NCBI GenBank assembly: GCA_004352715.1
Contig: SCFE01000038.1
Span: 1,097,014-1,161,013 of the forward strand
Source: Hofstenia miamia
Lineage: Eukaryota; Xenacoelomorpha; Acoela
Direction of reading: 5' to 3'
Length of the DNA: 64,000 nt
Below are positions 1 through 11,966 of this stretch, in pieces (positions within the stretch are counted from its first letter, which is position 1; every line of letters begins with the position of its first letter). The notes beneath the pieces are model-generated. The model was not told where the DNA came from. It saw nothing but the letters and a program-made list of their open reading frames with translations, and searched no databases. The position numbers and the translations under genes were made by a program.

Positions 1-19
1 ATATATATATATATATATA
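1..19. repeat. (AT)n microsatellite
   Basis: The window opens inside a pure AT dinucleotide run, so its true left edge is not visible. Similar runs recur through the window. Confidence 0.95.
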
Positions 20-1354
20 GCAAATGTAATGTAGTATATTTGCATCCCTAAGTTGTAAATTGATAATATGTGTCGATTTAGTAATATAGCGACGATAAGC
101 AATGTACAATTAGTGATTTAATATTCTTTGTATTCTGATTGGTTGCTCGTACGAGGAATCCATTTTGTTGGCGTAATTTGAATCTCAGACATCGCAGTAG
201 TTTTAAATATTTTGTTCTGCTATTACTCACCGTTTGATGACAAGTGAGTGACTGTTTTCTATTATTTGTAAATACCAAAATGTGTGATTTCTGTTAATTT
301 AAGTTTTGCTACCTTTAGCTTCCAGTTGCTTTTATTTTAACTATTAATAGATATTAAAGCATAGATGACAATGAGGTTTCTTAACTGGAATTTCCAGAGG
401 GATTCAGAACTGTGGACTAATAAAAGATGTGCAAGAATTTGGTAATTTTGTTGTTAAAATCTAATGTGTGACCCTTTGAGAAACTTCTGATTTTGCGTTG
501 AATCCCTTTCTGTTCTAAAGTAAATAAACCACGGAATCTCTTTGATGAAGCAACAATTAATAGGAAAATAATTTCATTATTATTTGTCCCTTTTAATGAT
601 ACCATACAAGCAAGTTTTTGAACATAATATCTAAAGAAAGTTCTCTTTTCAAAGTATCAATAGGCACTTTTGAAATATTGTAAGAAGAAATTTAAATGTC
701 TTCAACAACAGCCATTGATGAAGATTGGCAGTCTGACTTGTACTGAAATGTATTCAAATTCGCAAAAGTTTATCTAAAGAATAACCTATTTTACAGGAAA
801 AAGGAGATATTTCAATTTCTGCTGTTGTTTACTACCAGTAAAACCGAAAATCTTAAAATATAAAAATATTGATATATCCTCTATTTCGTGTAAACCACAG
901 AATTTCTGAATAAAGATGTTACTTGTGTAATGCACGAAACATGATTGATATTTTCGATTTAGTATCTACTAATCGAGAGACACAAAGTATAGGCCTGCTG
1001 AAGGAACTTATCAGATTAAAGACAAACCGTATTTTTACAATGGAAGAGGAAGCTAACAAGTAATTTCATTTCTAGCAATTAATATCATTCCAAAAACGAA
1101 CGTCTCAAAAAATAACCTATAAAAAATTTTGCAGTACCTGAAATAAGCTATAAAACAATCCATAGTTTTTGATATTTGCTCTAAGAAAAATGAAAAATAC
1201 GTTACACAATTTAAAAGTTTTATGAAAATATCATTTTTGAATTGAGTTAATAGATCACAGCGACAACATAGACCATTGAAATTAGCTATTTAAACTTTAA
1301 GAAACATTTATACATACACTTAAGATAGAATATAGAGGACCTCATAGACACTGC
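20..1354. other. AT-rich non-coding stretch
   Basis: I see no supportable gene or complete repeat here. The minus-strand open frames of about 60 codons have no recognisable motif and sit in AT-rich sequence where such frames arise by chance. Confidence 0.5.
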
Positions 1355-1678
1355 TTAACCCTGTATTTGGCACATTATGTTAGAGTGACTAGAAAAATTA
1401 TTTTTTGACTTTAACTTGTTAAACATTGTCTATTTGAAGATAAAGTACCATTTGTTTTGCAATATCTGTTTTCTGATAGATTTTATAATTTGTTGCATAT
1501 ATGCAACATTGCCAAATAGAGGTTCAAAAACGAAGATTTGTCTTATTTTGATAAACTGCTTTTAGATGTCATCTTTTGATAATTTATAGCATTATTGAAT
1601 GCAAAACGTCCTAATTTCTGAAGAAATATTGATTATTTGCGTTACCAGTTGTTGATACGTATATATAGGCCTATATTT

Positions 1679-2678
1679 NNNNNNNNNNNNNNNNNNNNNN
1701 NNNNNNNNNNNNNNNNNNNNNNNNNNNNNNNNNNNNNNNNNNNNNNNNNNNNNNNNNNNNNNNNNNNNNNNNNNNNNNNNNNNNNNNNNNNNNNNNNNNN
1801 NNNNNNNNNNNNNNNNNNNNNNNNNNNNNNNNNNNNNNNNNNNNNNNNNNNNNNNNNNNNNNNNNNNNNNNNNNNNNNNNNNNNNNNNNNNNNNNNNNNN
1901 NNNNNNNNNNNNNNNNNNNNNNNNNNNNNNNNNNNNNNNNNNNNNNNNNNNNNNNNNNNNNNNNNNNNNNNNNNNNNNNNNNNNNNNNNNNNNNNNNNNN
2001 NNNNNNNNNNNNNNNNNNNNNNNNNNNNNNNNNNNNNNNNNNNNNNNNNNNNNNNNNNNNNNNNNNNNNNNNNNNNNNNNNNNNNNNNNNNNNNNNNNNN
2101 NNNNNNNNNNNNNNNNNNNNNNNNNNNNNNNNNNNNNNNNNNNNNNNNNNNNNNNNNNNNNNNNNNNNNNNNNNNNNNNNNNNNNNNNNNNNNNNNNNNN
2201 NNNNNNNNNNNNNNNNNNNNNNNNNNNNNNNNNNNNNNNNNNNNNNNNNNNNNNNNNNNNNNNNNNNNNNNNNNNNNNNNNNNNNNNNNNNNNNNNNNNN
2301 NNNNNNNNNNNNNNNNNNNNNNNNNNNNNNNNNNNNNNNNNNNNNNNNNNNNNNNNNNNNNNNNNNNNNNNNNNNNNNNNNNNNNNNNNNNNNNNNNNNN
2401 NNNNNNNNNNNNNNNNNNNNNNNNNNNNNNNNNNNNNNNNNNNNNNNNNNNNNNNNNNNNNNNNNNNNNNNNNNNNNNNNNNNNNNNNNNNNNNNNNNNN
2501 NNNNNNNNNNNNNNNNNNNNNNNNNNNNNNNNNNNNNNNNNNNNNNNNNNNNNNNNNNNNNNNNNNNNNNNNNNNNNNNNNNNNNNNNNNNNNNNNNNNN
2601 NNNNNNNNNNNNNNNNNNNNNNNNNNNNNNNNNNNNNNNNNNNNNNNNNNNNNNNNNNNNNNNNNNNNNNNNNNNNNN
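1679..2678. other. Assembly gap of 1000 N
   Basis: The gap is exactly 1000 N, a usual placeholder for unknown size. Apparent reading frames across it are artefacts. Orientation and distance of the flanking contigs are uncertain. Confidence 0.98.
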
Positions 2679-3719
2679 GTTCTCCTCCTTCATAAATGAT
2701 TGACCAAGTCCACTGCACCATCTCAGCTCAATGGGAATTAATTATGTGTACCCTACATTAGCTCAGTGCATGTACTTGCATCAAGATGTAACTGACTTAA
2801 GCTCAATTTTGTAAAGTGTTTGTTGGATTGAATAAGTAAAGCAACCAGGCATTGACACTAACTGCAGTTATTTAATATTAAAGTAGCCATTACCATAAAA
2901 TTACTGGCTTTAGAAATTAATTAATATGTTGCAGTTTCCTATACTTACATTTAATAGCAATACATGTAAAGTCATTTATTCAGTTGATTATAGTCTACTA
3001 TTAATAATAGAAATATATCCCTAGGGTTCAGCTACCCAGCCATTTCAAGCATCTATTAAAATGTCCATGTATAGATTGATAGTCAGACTAAGCAAGAATC
3101 AAAAAACTTCTATGAGTAACATAAGTGCTGTTTCATGACTGGCACAAGGACCCTTCAAATCGTTCCCCCTAATGGAATCCAGCCACTACTTGACACAACT
3201 TGCTTAGCTGAACATTTTATTAAATATCAAACCAGATAAATGAAGAATGAAAATAAAATAAACTCCGAAGAATTTATTGTTCATCAAATTTCTCTTAAAT
3301 TCTAAGCTATTTATTTAAAAAGTTTTAAAGTACCTGCTGATTTTGAATTTTGAATTAATCTTCTGCCAATATGGCTGTTCTTATGTAAGCGTAATTTCAC
3401 TTGTTACAATTTGTCAAATAATACTTAATCAGCTCTGGTATTTTTCTCAGAATGTACAATATTGTAACTTGGTTGCATATTACAAAATGAATAAGATAAT
3501 TAACTAAATTTTACAATCATATTTCTGATTATATTTAATCACTATTGATCATTCAATGTTGATCTCTTGTTTGCAGCTTATTTCTTTTGGATGATGCTAC
3601 ACTAGGTCCTTTCATTTAAATCTTAGTTTTGTTGCACATTCATCTGTTATTATCAATGTTGCCACTCTTGTATCAATTGCTGCCTATGTCAGTATTCCAT
3701 TTATCATTATTGTTATCTC
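2679..3719. other. Non-coding interior of piggyBac family A element
   Basis: AT-rich sequence upstream of the transposase fragment. I could not find the middle of a piggyBac transposase (the DDE core) here on either strand. Confidence 0.4.
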
Positions 3720-4466
3720 ATGAAATGGTATGACAACAAATGTGTTGTGGTCGGCTCAACTTTCTCTGGAATCGATGCAAAACAAACCATTCATCGTTGG
3801 GATGGGAAAACCAAGGCCTTTGTTGACGTCACATGTCCTGACATGATAGTTGATTATAACTCCTCAATGGGAGGGGTTGATCTAGCTGATATGCTGATTT
3901 CCTTGTATTGTACGAAAATGAATCCTAAGAAAAGATGGTATTTGAAGCTAATATTCCATTGCGTCGATATAGCGAAGATAAATGGGTGGCTATTATATCG
4001 CCGTCACTGTGACCAAAGGCAGCTGCCAAAGAAGGAAATGTTCGGCATTAGAAATTTTATTCTCCAGGTGGCCCAATCGCTNNNNNNNNNNNNNNNNNNN
4101 NNNNNNNNNNNNNNNNNNNNNNNNNNNNNNNNNGTGATTATAGAATCCGGCCAGAAAATCTTGAAATACTCTGCAGGTGATGGCCCAATCGCTGTGCTTG
4201 AAAGATGTGGATCTCCATCGTCCTGTTGGTCGCCCTATCAAACGAAGCTTGTCTCCACCTCCTATTTGTGGCAAGAAACCAGCAATTGCTGGAGAAGGAA
4301 TTTCCTTGGAATTCGATATTTCCCGGCACTGGTTCTCATTTGCGCCATTTGAAAATCGGTCGCCCTCTTTCTTCATCTTCACTTTCATCATGAATGTCGT
4401 CCATACCATCGTTCCTGTTCCTGAAAAAAGGCATATTTTTGAGTTCATATCACATAACGAATTTTG
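3720..4466 (+). pseudogene. piggyBac transposase C-terminal fragment
   Basis: The reading frame from 3720 begins MKWYDNKCVVVGSTF and continues through MGGVDLADML, KKRWYLKLIFH and NGWLLYRRH. These match the conserved C-terminal half of piggyBac/PGBD transposases (K-W-x-D-N-K, then Y-N-x-x-M-G-G-V-D, then W-Y and Y-R-R blocks). A 52-N gap (4082-4133) interrupts it. Beyond the gap a different frame gives VGRPIKRSLSPPP, typical of the basic proline-rich linker before the cysteine-rich tail, and a degenerate tail up to about 4466. The N-terminal part and the catalytic aspartate region before 3720 are absent, so this is a broken copy. No host function is implied. Confidence 0.72.
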
Positions 4467-4782
4467 ATTTAAAACATCATATTCATATACAGGTTGGATC
4501 AAATAGGAGTGATTTATAATGTATTCATAAGAATAGGCCTACAGACAGGGCTATGCCTAGCCAATCGAAACATTGTGCTGATAATCTATACAATGCAAAA
4601 AATAAGAAAAAATGTCTTTTACTATCATTTTGTAAAACTTAAGTGTCAGAAATTATTTCGAGAACTAAATATGAACATGTAGGCTACAATGTACATACAT
4701 GCAGTCGAGTAATAGTCCTCAATATATCAGAAAAATCTCATTTAAAATTGCAAAGTAACAACCGGATTGATTTCAAAGAATA

Positions 4783-5019
4783 TTATAATAATATGACTGG
4801 ATAGTTTCGGTATACATACCTTGCATTTTCATTGTCAGCATAATTGAATTCCTCAGTATGCGCCTCGTTTACAAGCTGATTTGGTGTGATATTTTCTGCA
4901 TCTTCCTCAGCCTCATCATCAAGATCAGATATTTCCGAATCTGACGTAGGTTCCATAACGAGATTTACAACTTCTTCTATACGATAGCCACGATATCGTT
5001 TCCTCCTCTCTGGATTCAT
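4783..5019 (-). pseudogene. piggyBac-type transposase N-terminal exon
   Basis: The minus-strand frame starts MNPERRKRYRGYRIEEVVN and runs into a strongly acidic stretch rich in S, D and E. A basic start followed by an acidic block is usual for piggyBac/PGBD proteins. A donor-like AAG|GTATGT lies near 4820, so it may be a first exon. It faces the plus-strand C-terminal fragment ending near 4466, so the two cannot belong to one intact gene in this arrangement. An internal inversion, two nested elements, or a mis-oriented contig could explain it. The family call is moderate because the acidic region has low complexity. Confidence 0.45.
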
Positions 5020-6131
5020 TCTGAAATCAATATAAAATAGCGATTAGATTGAACATTAGATCCAACCAACATTCAAAGCTTTTTTATACACTTCATCAAC
5101 ATTTTAAATCTATAATTAGGATTACTTTTGTGCTAGCTCATTTCTAGTTTTTTCTGACATTTTTTAATCTGTCTACAATTATGAATTCATGTAGCGTATC
5201 CATGGATTACTATGTACTAGAAATGATAGGAAAGAGAGAAATAAAAAGTAATCCATGACCTATTCCGTTACTTTTGGTGCAAATTTAATTTCAATTTCAA
5301 ATCCAGACAGACAAAATATTTATTTCAAAGCATTGAAATATTTTAACTCATATGAACTTAACGACTTTTGATTAGTTATCTGTAATGGATAAGGACATAA
5401 CAGGGTTATGAAACCACCAGAATGCTTGTCATGAATGGTGAACATTTTCCACTATAATTCACATGAATGTAAAATCTTAATTAAATGCGTGGCTGCTAAT
5501 ATATTTCCTAGAATAACCTCACTTGAATGCTGAATGCTGATAAATTCAACTCACCTTAGTCTTCCGGCGCAACGAATAATATGAAGACTCGATTGAATGA
5601 TATACCGGCAATGAGGCTGACGTAAGTACTATAAATAGCAATCAATGATCCTCAAGTTAGCTTGCTATGACGATTCAATCATGAATGACGACACAGCTTT
5701 GCATGGTGATTCGCAATTTTGATGCCGAAAGTCGTGGGAATGTTCATGATATTGACATAAAAATCACCCCCTATTTGACAATGTCGCATATATGCAACAA
5801 ATGAATATCTTCAACCGCAGAATGAGAAAATGAGATTCTGCAGCTTTTCATCGAATAGATTATATATAATAAGGTCTTTCTCAATATGTTTCATGAGCTA
5901 AATTGCTTTGTAAACCCGTCAGTAACATTGAAAAATATATAATGCACTACTAATAGAAGAAAAAAATATAGTGGTTATTTTTTTTGGAAACTGTGCGGTC
6001 GGAAACTATGCTTTAAGTCAATTGTTCAGATTTTTGCTGCAAAATTACTGTAAATCAAGGTAAGAATTATATTTAAGAGCGGTATTGACACTGAACTATC
6101 AATATTATTTTGTTATCCATAGTAAGTTTGA
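5020..6131. other. Right non-coding part of piggyBac family A element
   Basis: No gene is visible. It includes the inverted subterminal repeat at 5765-5799 (palindrome at 5783-5798 with one mismatch), in opposite orientation to the right terminus at 6132-6166. Confidence 0.5.
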
Positions 6132-6170
6132 TTTGTTGCATATATGCAACAGTGCCAAATAAAGGGTTAA

Positions 6171-7220
6171 CAAACAATGATAATATATTAAATCAATAAA
6201 TATGGGAACATCACAATCTATTCTGAGTTTATAATCACAGACATACTCGAGCCTGTGGCGAGACTTGCGTAGGACAAACTGCAAAACAATTGCGCAGAAC
6301 ACTTCAGATAATACAACATCTACTTGAAATCAAATCAGTAAAAATCTGATAATGGAATTAATTGTTCTGTCTTATGACAACTCAAAATAAAATTGTGATA
6401 ACTGATTATTTTTTAATATAAGAAGAAATCCGTCTGCAATTTTTTTGATCTGACTGGCATACAAAACTTTCTTTCATACAGATATGGCTTTGCACCTCTA
6501 GAGATTTATATACATTTAGACAGCCAGCACTCTGCGAATTCTGGTCTAATTCCTTAGCTGTTTTCAGCATTCTGAAGAGCTCCTTGGGTTCTATCTAAGC
6601 CTTTTGAATAATTAAGAATTGAGAATTACAAATATAAAAATATTTTAATTGACAGCTATGTAGTCTAGAATATGTGCCCCACAGCATGCTTGCACTTCAT
6701 TATTGAATTGAGCCCTACTACCAAAATTAGTAAAACATCCCTGCTTCCAAATATATCGCCCACAGATAATTTTACTTTATTGACTTTATAAACTAGGTAT
6801 TCAAAAACTTCTTTAATTTTTTCTAAACTAAACATTTAAATATAGTTACAATAACAGACCAGAACATCTCCCATTCTTAAATATCTTAGCCAAAATTTAC
6901 TTTATTTGCTATATCGAATGCATTGAAGAACAACTTTGTATTAATCGTTTCTTGTTGATTTCTAGAACTCTACATTTACTACAAAATATTCAAGGTTTAA
7001 AAAGCCTCCTTCATTTTACATTACCATCATTCTATAGGCCACGTAGCTATTGAAGTTGTTCGTGATAATCATAAATAAGTTTTTTAAGTTTCAAATTCAT
7101 ACATTTCGAAAAACCTGTAATTCTAATATCTATTGTAACGCAAGGTTATATACCCTTTCAGGCATAAAATAACCTGTAAACATTACTTAACGAAAATATT
7201 AACAAAAGATGTCATAAACA
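6171..7220. other. Non-coding stretch downstream of PSMB6
   Basis: AT-rich sequence following the stop codon of the minus-strand proteasome gene. No exon, repeat or canonical AATAAA signal could be assigned to the PSMB6 3' end. Confidence 0.45.
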
Positions 7221-10200
7221 CTAACTAAATATTGGAAATTCATAAAGTTTATCTTTGTCTTGTCGGAAAACCAAACGCTTAACTCCATCTTGAGAAATAT
7301 CAGCTAATCGAATAACGCCACCACTACTACCATCACGCGCCATAGCGAGGGATAGTGATGATTTACAGAAACTTAGTGCTTCTTCAACGGAAAAGCCCAA
7401 CTTATAAGTGGCATCGCAATACCCATATATGTAAGTACTACCTGAACCACCAATAGTCATTGGTAATTTGTGAATCATGCCACCAATTGGGAGGACATAA
7501 ACCTAAATTTATTCAATAGCAAATTTATCCAATTCAATAAATCACTGTACATGTACAAACTTAAGTGTTTAAAATTGTTACCAGCCTTAGATTCTGAATT
7601 TGAGTGGTATTTTATGTGAAAGAATCGCGTATTTAAAAATATTGAATTATAAACCCCTTAAAAATATAATAAACTCAAATTTTCATAATCGAAAAATTTG
7701 GATAAAACCGGAAATTGGCTAATCATCATTTAAATTGTTGCATTGAAATAATTTAGAATCTGGTAAAATACAATACAAGCGTATATATTAACATATTTCA
7801 AAATATTTACAATAATTATATATAATCTACAAATTTATATATCGTATTCTTTTTGAATTTTCTATTCCATTATGGTTTTTTAAATTTTAAAAATTGTTGC
7901 TAACCCATCAGTGGTACTACACACACAGCATTCTCCATTTTTTGTGAATCAGACTGAAAATTTTACAAACAGTATTGAAAAGAATAAAGAAGCATAAATA
8001 ATAAAATAAACGGTTCAAAGTGTCTTCTGAAAAATTTCAATATACAACAGAGAATAGTTTTCGCCATATACACAGAAATCCTTAACAGACAAATCAGAAA
8101 GTAGTTCTACAGATACTACTTTATTTTCATCATCATAGAAAAACGACAATAGAGCCAATATGAAAGGTTACATTTCAGGCGTGCAGCCACGACTTAAACA
8201 AATGAACCAAGTGCTTTTTTCACACCATATCGTGTCACAATTACAATCTTCTCCTCAGCAATATAGCTAAGTCATCCCTTATGCTGTATAATTTTTTGGA
8301 ATAATTCAACGATTGTATGTATTTTCCAGTGCCTTAACACAAAGATACACAGTATTTAACAAAAACGTCTTTGTATTTACGAAAAGTATTTAAGTGAAAC
8401 ACGATTGGAGTCTAGAATTAATAGCGTCAAGGCTATTATATACCAAAATCTATCATGCATCGAGAGAAATTGCAGAAACGCGATTTCTCGTAGTGAACAG
8501 AATCACTTTGCCAGGGAATTATTGTTAGTACTATACTTTGGTACAACATTCTATTTTAAGTAAATTTTGTGACCAAATTGCATCAATCAGAAACATCGAC
8601 TTATCCATTGCCATAGATAGTTTGAAATGAGCTTGCAAGCTGCTTAATGAATTCAGACAACCTCATTTACGAGTGGTTTGCTGGATACCAAGAAAATTGC
8701 AGATGAGTTGGAAATCGATTCATTTTTTACACGAACAAAGAAAAGATGCTAATAAAACAAGGTAATGGATAATGAAATCAATGATCCTCAGAACAATTTC
8801 AGAATTCATGCCTTAATCAAATTGTCGATATTGCAGTTCACTATTCAATTTTTGGGTTCCTGTTTAGCTTCCACGACTTGCGAGGCAAAATGTTACAGAA
8901 TATTTAAGGTCGTGCTTTCATATGGACAGAATCGAGACAATGATGGCTGCATGTTGTTTCAAGAAATGTTTGCTTTGTAGCAGTGGCGGCTCGCGATGCA
9001 AAAGCTGGGCAAGCAATTATTTTTAAATAACCAAATAAGTATAAATAATAAACCATGAAAATTTTTTTTATATTTGTAATCCCTGAGACGATTTTTTTCA
9101 GAAAGATTATTATTATAAAAATAAGATTAGTCCTGCAGTTCATTTAATAAAACATTTTCAAAAAAAATTGTTAATGATTTCTGTAGTTTTTTCTCCTCTA
9201 ATAGGTGGTTCTTGAATTTGTTTAAGTTTTCCTTAAACTGAAAATAATCGTTCTGCACATCCTGCTCAAAATCAAATAGTTTGTATTAAATCAATTATTT
9301 ACAAATTTCAGGTAAACCAGTCGACAAATCATGCATTTCAAAAAATCGAATAAGAATTTTGTGATTTCCATTTGGAGCCATGCCAATGATAGCAAACTTG
9401 AGACTAATTACAAAGTTTTTCAAGAATGAGAAAATTGGAGTAAAAATTTAGATCAGAAAATGGCAGTTGAGGGTAATCACATTTAAATCGTTCAAATTTT
9501 TTTAAAATTTAATAATTCTATAAAACGGTATTTGCATAGGGATGTGAAACTGGCCTCCATTTGAGTGCATAATCTATTTCAAAATATATCACTTTTAAAT
9601 TACCCAAGCTACTTTTGATTTTCGAATAAATTGGTTGCACATTAGTAGAAAAAATTCGTCTGTCATTAACAATTCCTATGAATTTTCTAATATCCCAAAT
9701 AGGAACATCGTTCGTTTTGGCAATGCTTGGATAGAGAAATGCTTCTAGTTGATATTTAAATAACAAGTATCATGTTAACTTTTGGGTTATTGTATTAAAT
9801 GAAAATATTACAAGAGTGTTTCAATGCGAAACAATGAATGGACTTCTTGCTTTGCTCTTTGCTAGCTCAATCTTCGTGCGATGAGTTGAAGAAAACGGAT
9901 ATAATTTAATCGTTTGAGCATCTGCTCTCAATCATCGCAATCGCAATCATCGAAATATTTTTAAAGCAAATCATAATGAATTATGCCCTATATTTCATTC
10001 CTATTATTATTTATGATTCTTGAATGTTGTATTATGCAAACTAACAATTTACGATTTTTCATGTGTTAAAAAATTATTGGGCAAGCACTGCTTGCCTTGC
10101 TTACACGTACGAGCAGCCTATGCTTTGAAGGAAATTTTGCGTAAGAAATCATAACGAAATCCAATCAAAACTTTACAGTGGATCTATTCACTGCAACAGT

Positions 10201-11966
10201 CTTCTGATTTTCCAAATTTTTGTGTGGCGATGCAGATATTCCTTACCACTCCAATGACAGTCGCCTATGGTCTCTAAGCTTAAATTAATTAAGAACTATT
10301 TACAAACAAAAATGCATCAAGAAAGACTTAATAATATGAAAATTCTATCGATTGAAAGCGACATCATCAAAAAAATGATTAAAGTTCCTTGTTAAAATAA
10401 TGTCCATTATTTAATGCAGAAAAAGATAATTTGCTCTAGCCAGTGAGGAGACTATCAGGGTTTTGTTGGTATTTCGATTCTATCAAAAAAAGCAAATGTG
10501 GCAGCTGATGGATGAAAACCTTAGGCGTATTATACTTTAAGCGATGTCAACAAACTGATACTTTGAATTGAAAGCATTTATTCATTTCAACAATAATGCA
10601 AATATTCCGGGAAATTACAATATGAATGCGCTTGGAATTCAAGGAATAGGACTAAGTCTTAATGTCTCAAGGATATCGTTTCCACATTAAATTTATGACG
10701 GATACTAATCTTTTAAAGATGTCGCATGATCGCGTTTGCGTATATATTCTTCGTTTACTTTATTTGACTGTGTGTCGTAGGCAGTGTAAAGAATGCGATA
10801 TAGGACATCTTGAATGCTATAGGATTCATGTAGAATAATTACTAATAGTTTTCTCCCAATGACTTCAGCTGACGAAATCGTGAATTTTTCTAAATTTTTG
10901 AAAACTTGCTTGAAGTAAAAGAATGTTTTCTCTTTAAAATTGATCTCGATTTACTACAGGAATTAGATGCAATTCTATCTTCAGTGTACATTATAGGTCT
11001 TCCTGGACATGACAATACCACCAGAAAAGGTACATGGCGACGAATCAAATTATTTAGGCAATTTATTCCATTTGGCAGATTATACAACATCATTTTTTAA
11101 TATTTTGAAATACGTATATTTAAATTCGAATTTATTCCGGAAAATGCCGTTCAACTTACCGCCAATAAGATCAGCATTGCACTAATGTTTAACTTTGTTA
11201 TATGGACAAAATACAAAAATGGTAAAACGTGATAAACTTGAAATAGAAAAAACGTAGTAGAAAATTAGTATATTCAACAGCACGAAATAAAGCATTTTCA
11301 TTCCCTTAAGTATCTCAATTAAACTTTTAAATGAATTGTAAAAACTAAGCAATTTTATTAAAATTATTGGTAATTGGTTGGTGTGCATTTACAAAGGTAT
11401 GAAATTTAAGTAATACTTTATGTGTTTAATGACTGAGAAAAAGAAACCAAATTTTTGTATTATTTAAACACAATGAAGCACATGCATTTAAATTAAACAT
11501 TTGCAATAAAAAACAAATAAACTATATGGGCATTATGCGAAAATTCTAATGCAAATTAAATTGATAGTATGTAATATTTAGGCGGCCCATATACTATTAA
11601 AATCAAACCTGCCCGCCAGCAATTTCATCCCAGCCGGCAACTATAATTCCAGCTAAAAGTTGATCACGATATTCATAAAGAATTTTACGAAAAGTTTGTG
11701 CAACCAAAGCAACAGTAGGTTCCTTTCCTTCATTTGCAGCTTTATAATATTCCATATGATATGACACAATGTCAGCAACTGCTTGAGTATCAGCAGCACT
11801 ACCAGATCTACAGCAAAATATATATTTTGTAACAGGTGTCAATTTGTCTGTAACCCGGTTGGCAATGTAAGAGCCAGTGGTAGTTCTTGAATCGGCCCCA
11901 ACGACAACGCCACCATCGTAAGTTGCTGCAATTATAGTTGTTCCAGTAGATTCTGGAGTTGTACTC
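7221..11966 (-). CDS. PSMB6: Proteasome subunit beta-1 (PSMB6-like), 5' exon not found
   Basis: Catalytic subunit of the 20S proteasome core giving caspase-like cleavage. Two minus-strand exons join in phase: 11966-11609 and 7502-7221 (acceptor TTTAG|, donor CAG|GTTTGA, acceptor TTTAG|GTT, stop at 7221). The mature N-terminus follows STG: TTIIAA, so Thr1 is present. Counting from it, Asp17 (GADSR), Lys33 (TDK) and the RDGSSGG block near the C-terminus are all in place. Residue 45 is Arg (FCCRSG), as in constitutive beta-1; the vertebrate immunoproteasome form has Leu there. The exon starting at 11966 begins in mid-codon (1 nt completes a codon), so at least one upstream exon with the start codon and part of the propeptide is missing. 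I searched upstream by eye to about 15 kb without a convincing match. A hAT element sits in the 4.1-kb intron. Confidence 0.93.
8973..10130. mobile_element. Degenerate hAT element with 8-bp target-site duplication
   Basis: The element runs 8981-10122. The left end CAGTGGCGGCTCG mirrors the right end, which reads CATAGGCTGCTCG on the minus strand, and further in GGCAAGCA is shared by both ends. Flanks are ctttgtag (8973-8980) and ctttgaag (10123-10130), an 8-bp duplication with one mismatch, the hAT signature. On the minus strand near 9185-9260 the frame reads AERLFSV, then a stop, then GKLK. This resembles the hAT C-terminal dimerisation motif (x-E-R-x-F-S). It lies inside the PSMB6 intron. 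The transposase is otherwise unreadable, so the copy is dead. Confidence 0.7.

Larger units (their letters stand above)
1359..6166. mobile_element. piggyBac-superfamily element (family A), TTAA-flanked
   Basis: The left end is TTAA (1355-1358) followed by CCCTGTATTTGGCAC. The right end reads, on the minus strand, CCCTTTATTTGGCAC next to TTAA (6167-6170). TTAA target sites and termini starting with CCC are hallmarks of piggyBac. The right end carries the 16-bp palindrome GTTGCATATATGCAAC (6135-6150). A second copy plus its CCAAATA flank lies subterminally at 1489-1525, and an inverted, one-mismatch copy lies at 5765-5799, so each end has a terminal and an inward-facing subterminal repeat. The interior holds transposase remnants (3720-4466 plus, 4783-5019 minus) and two assembly gaps. 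The true length is unknown because 1679-2678 is a 1000-N gap. Confidence 0.72.

Noticed and set aside
1637-2721. Long open frames of 340-359 codons
   Set aside because: They consist almost entirely of N from the 1000-base gap.
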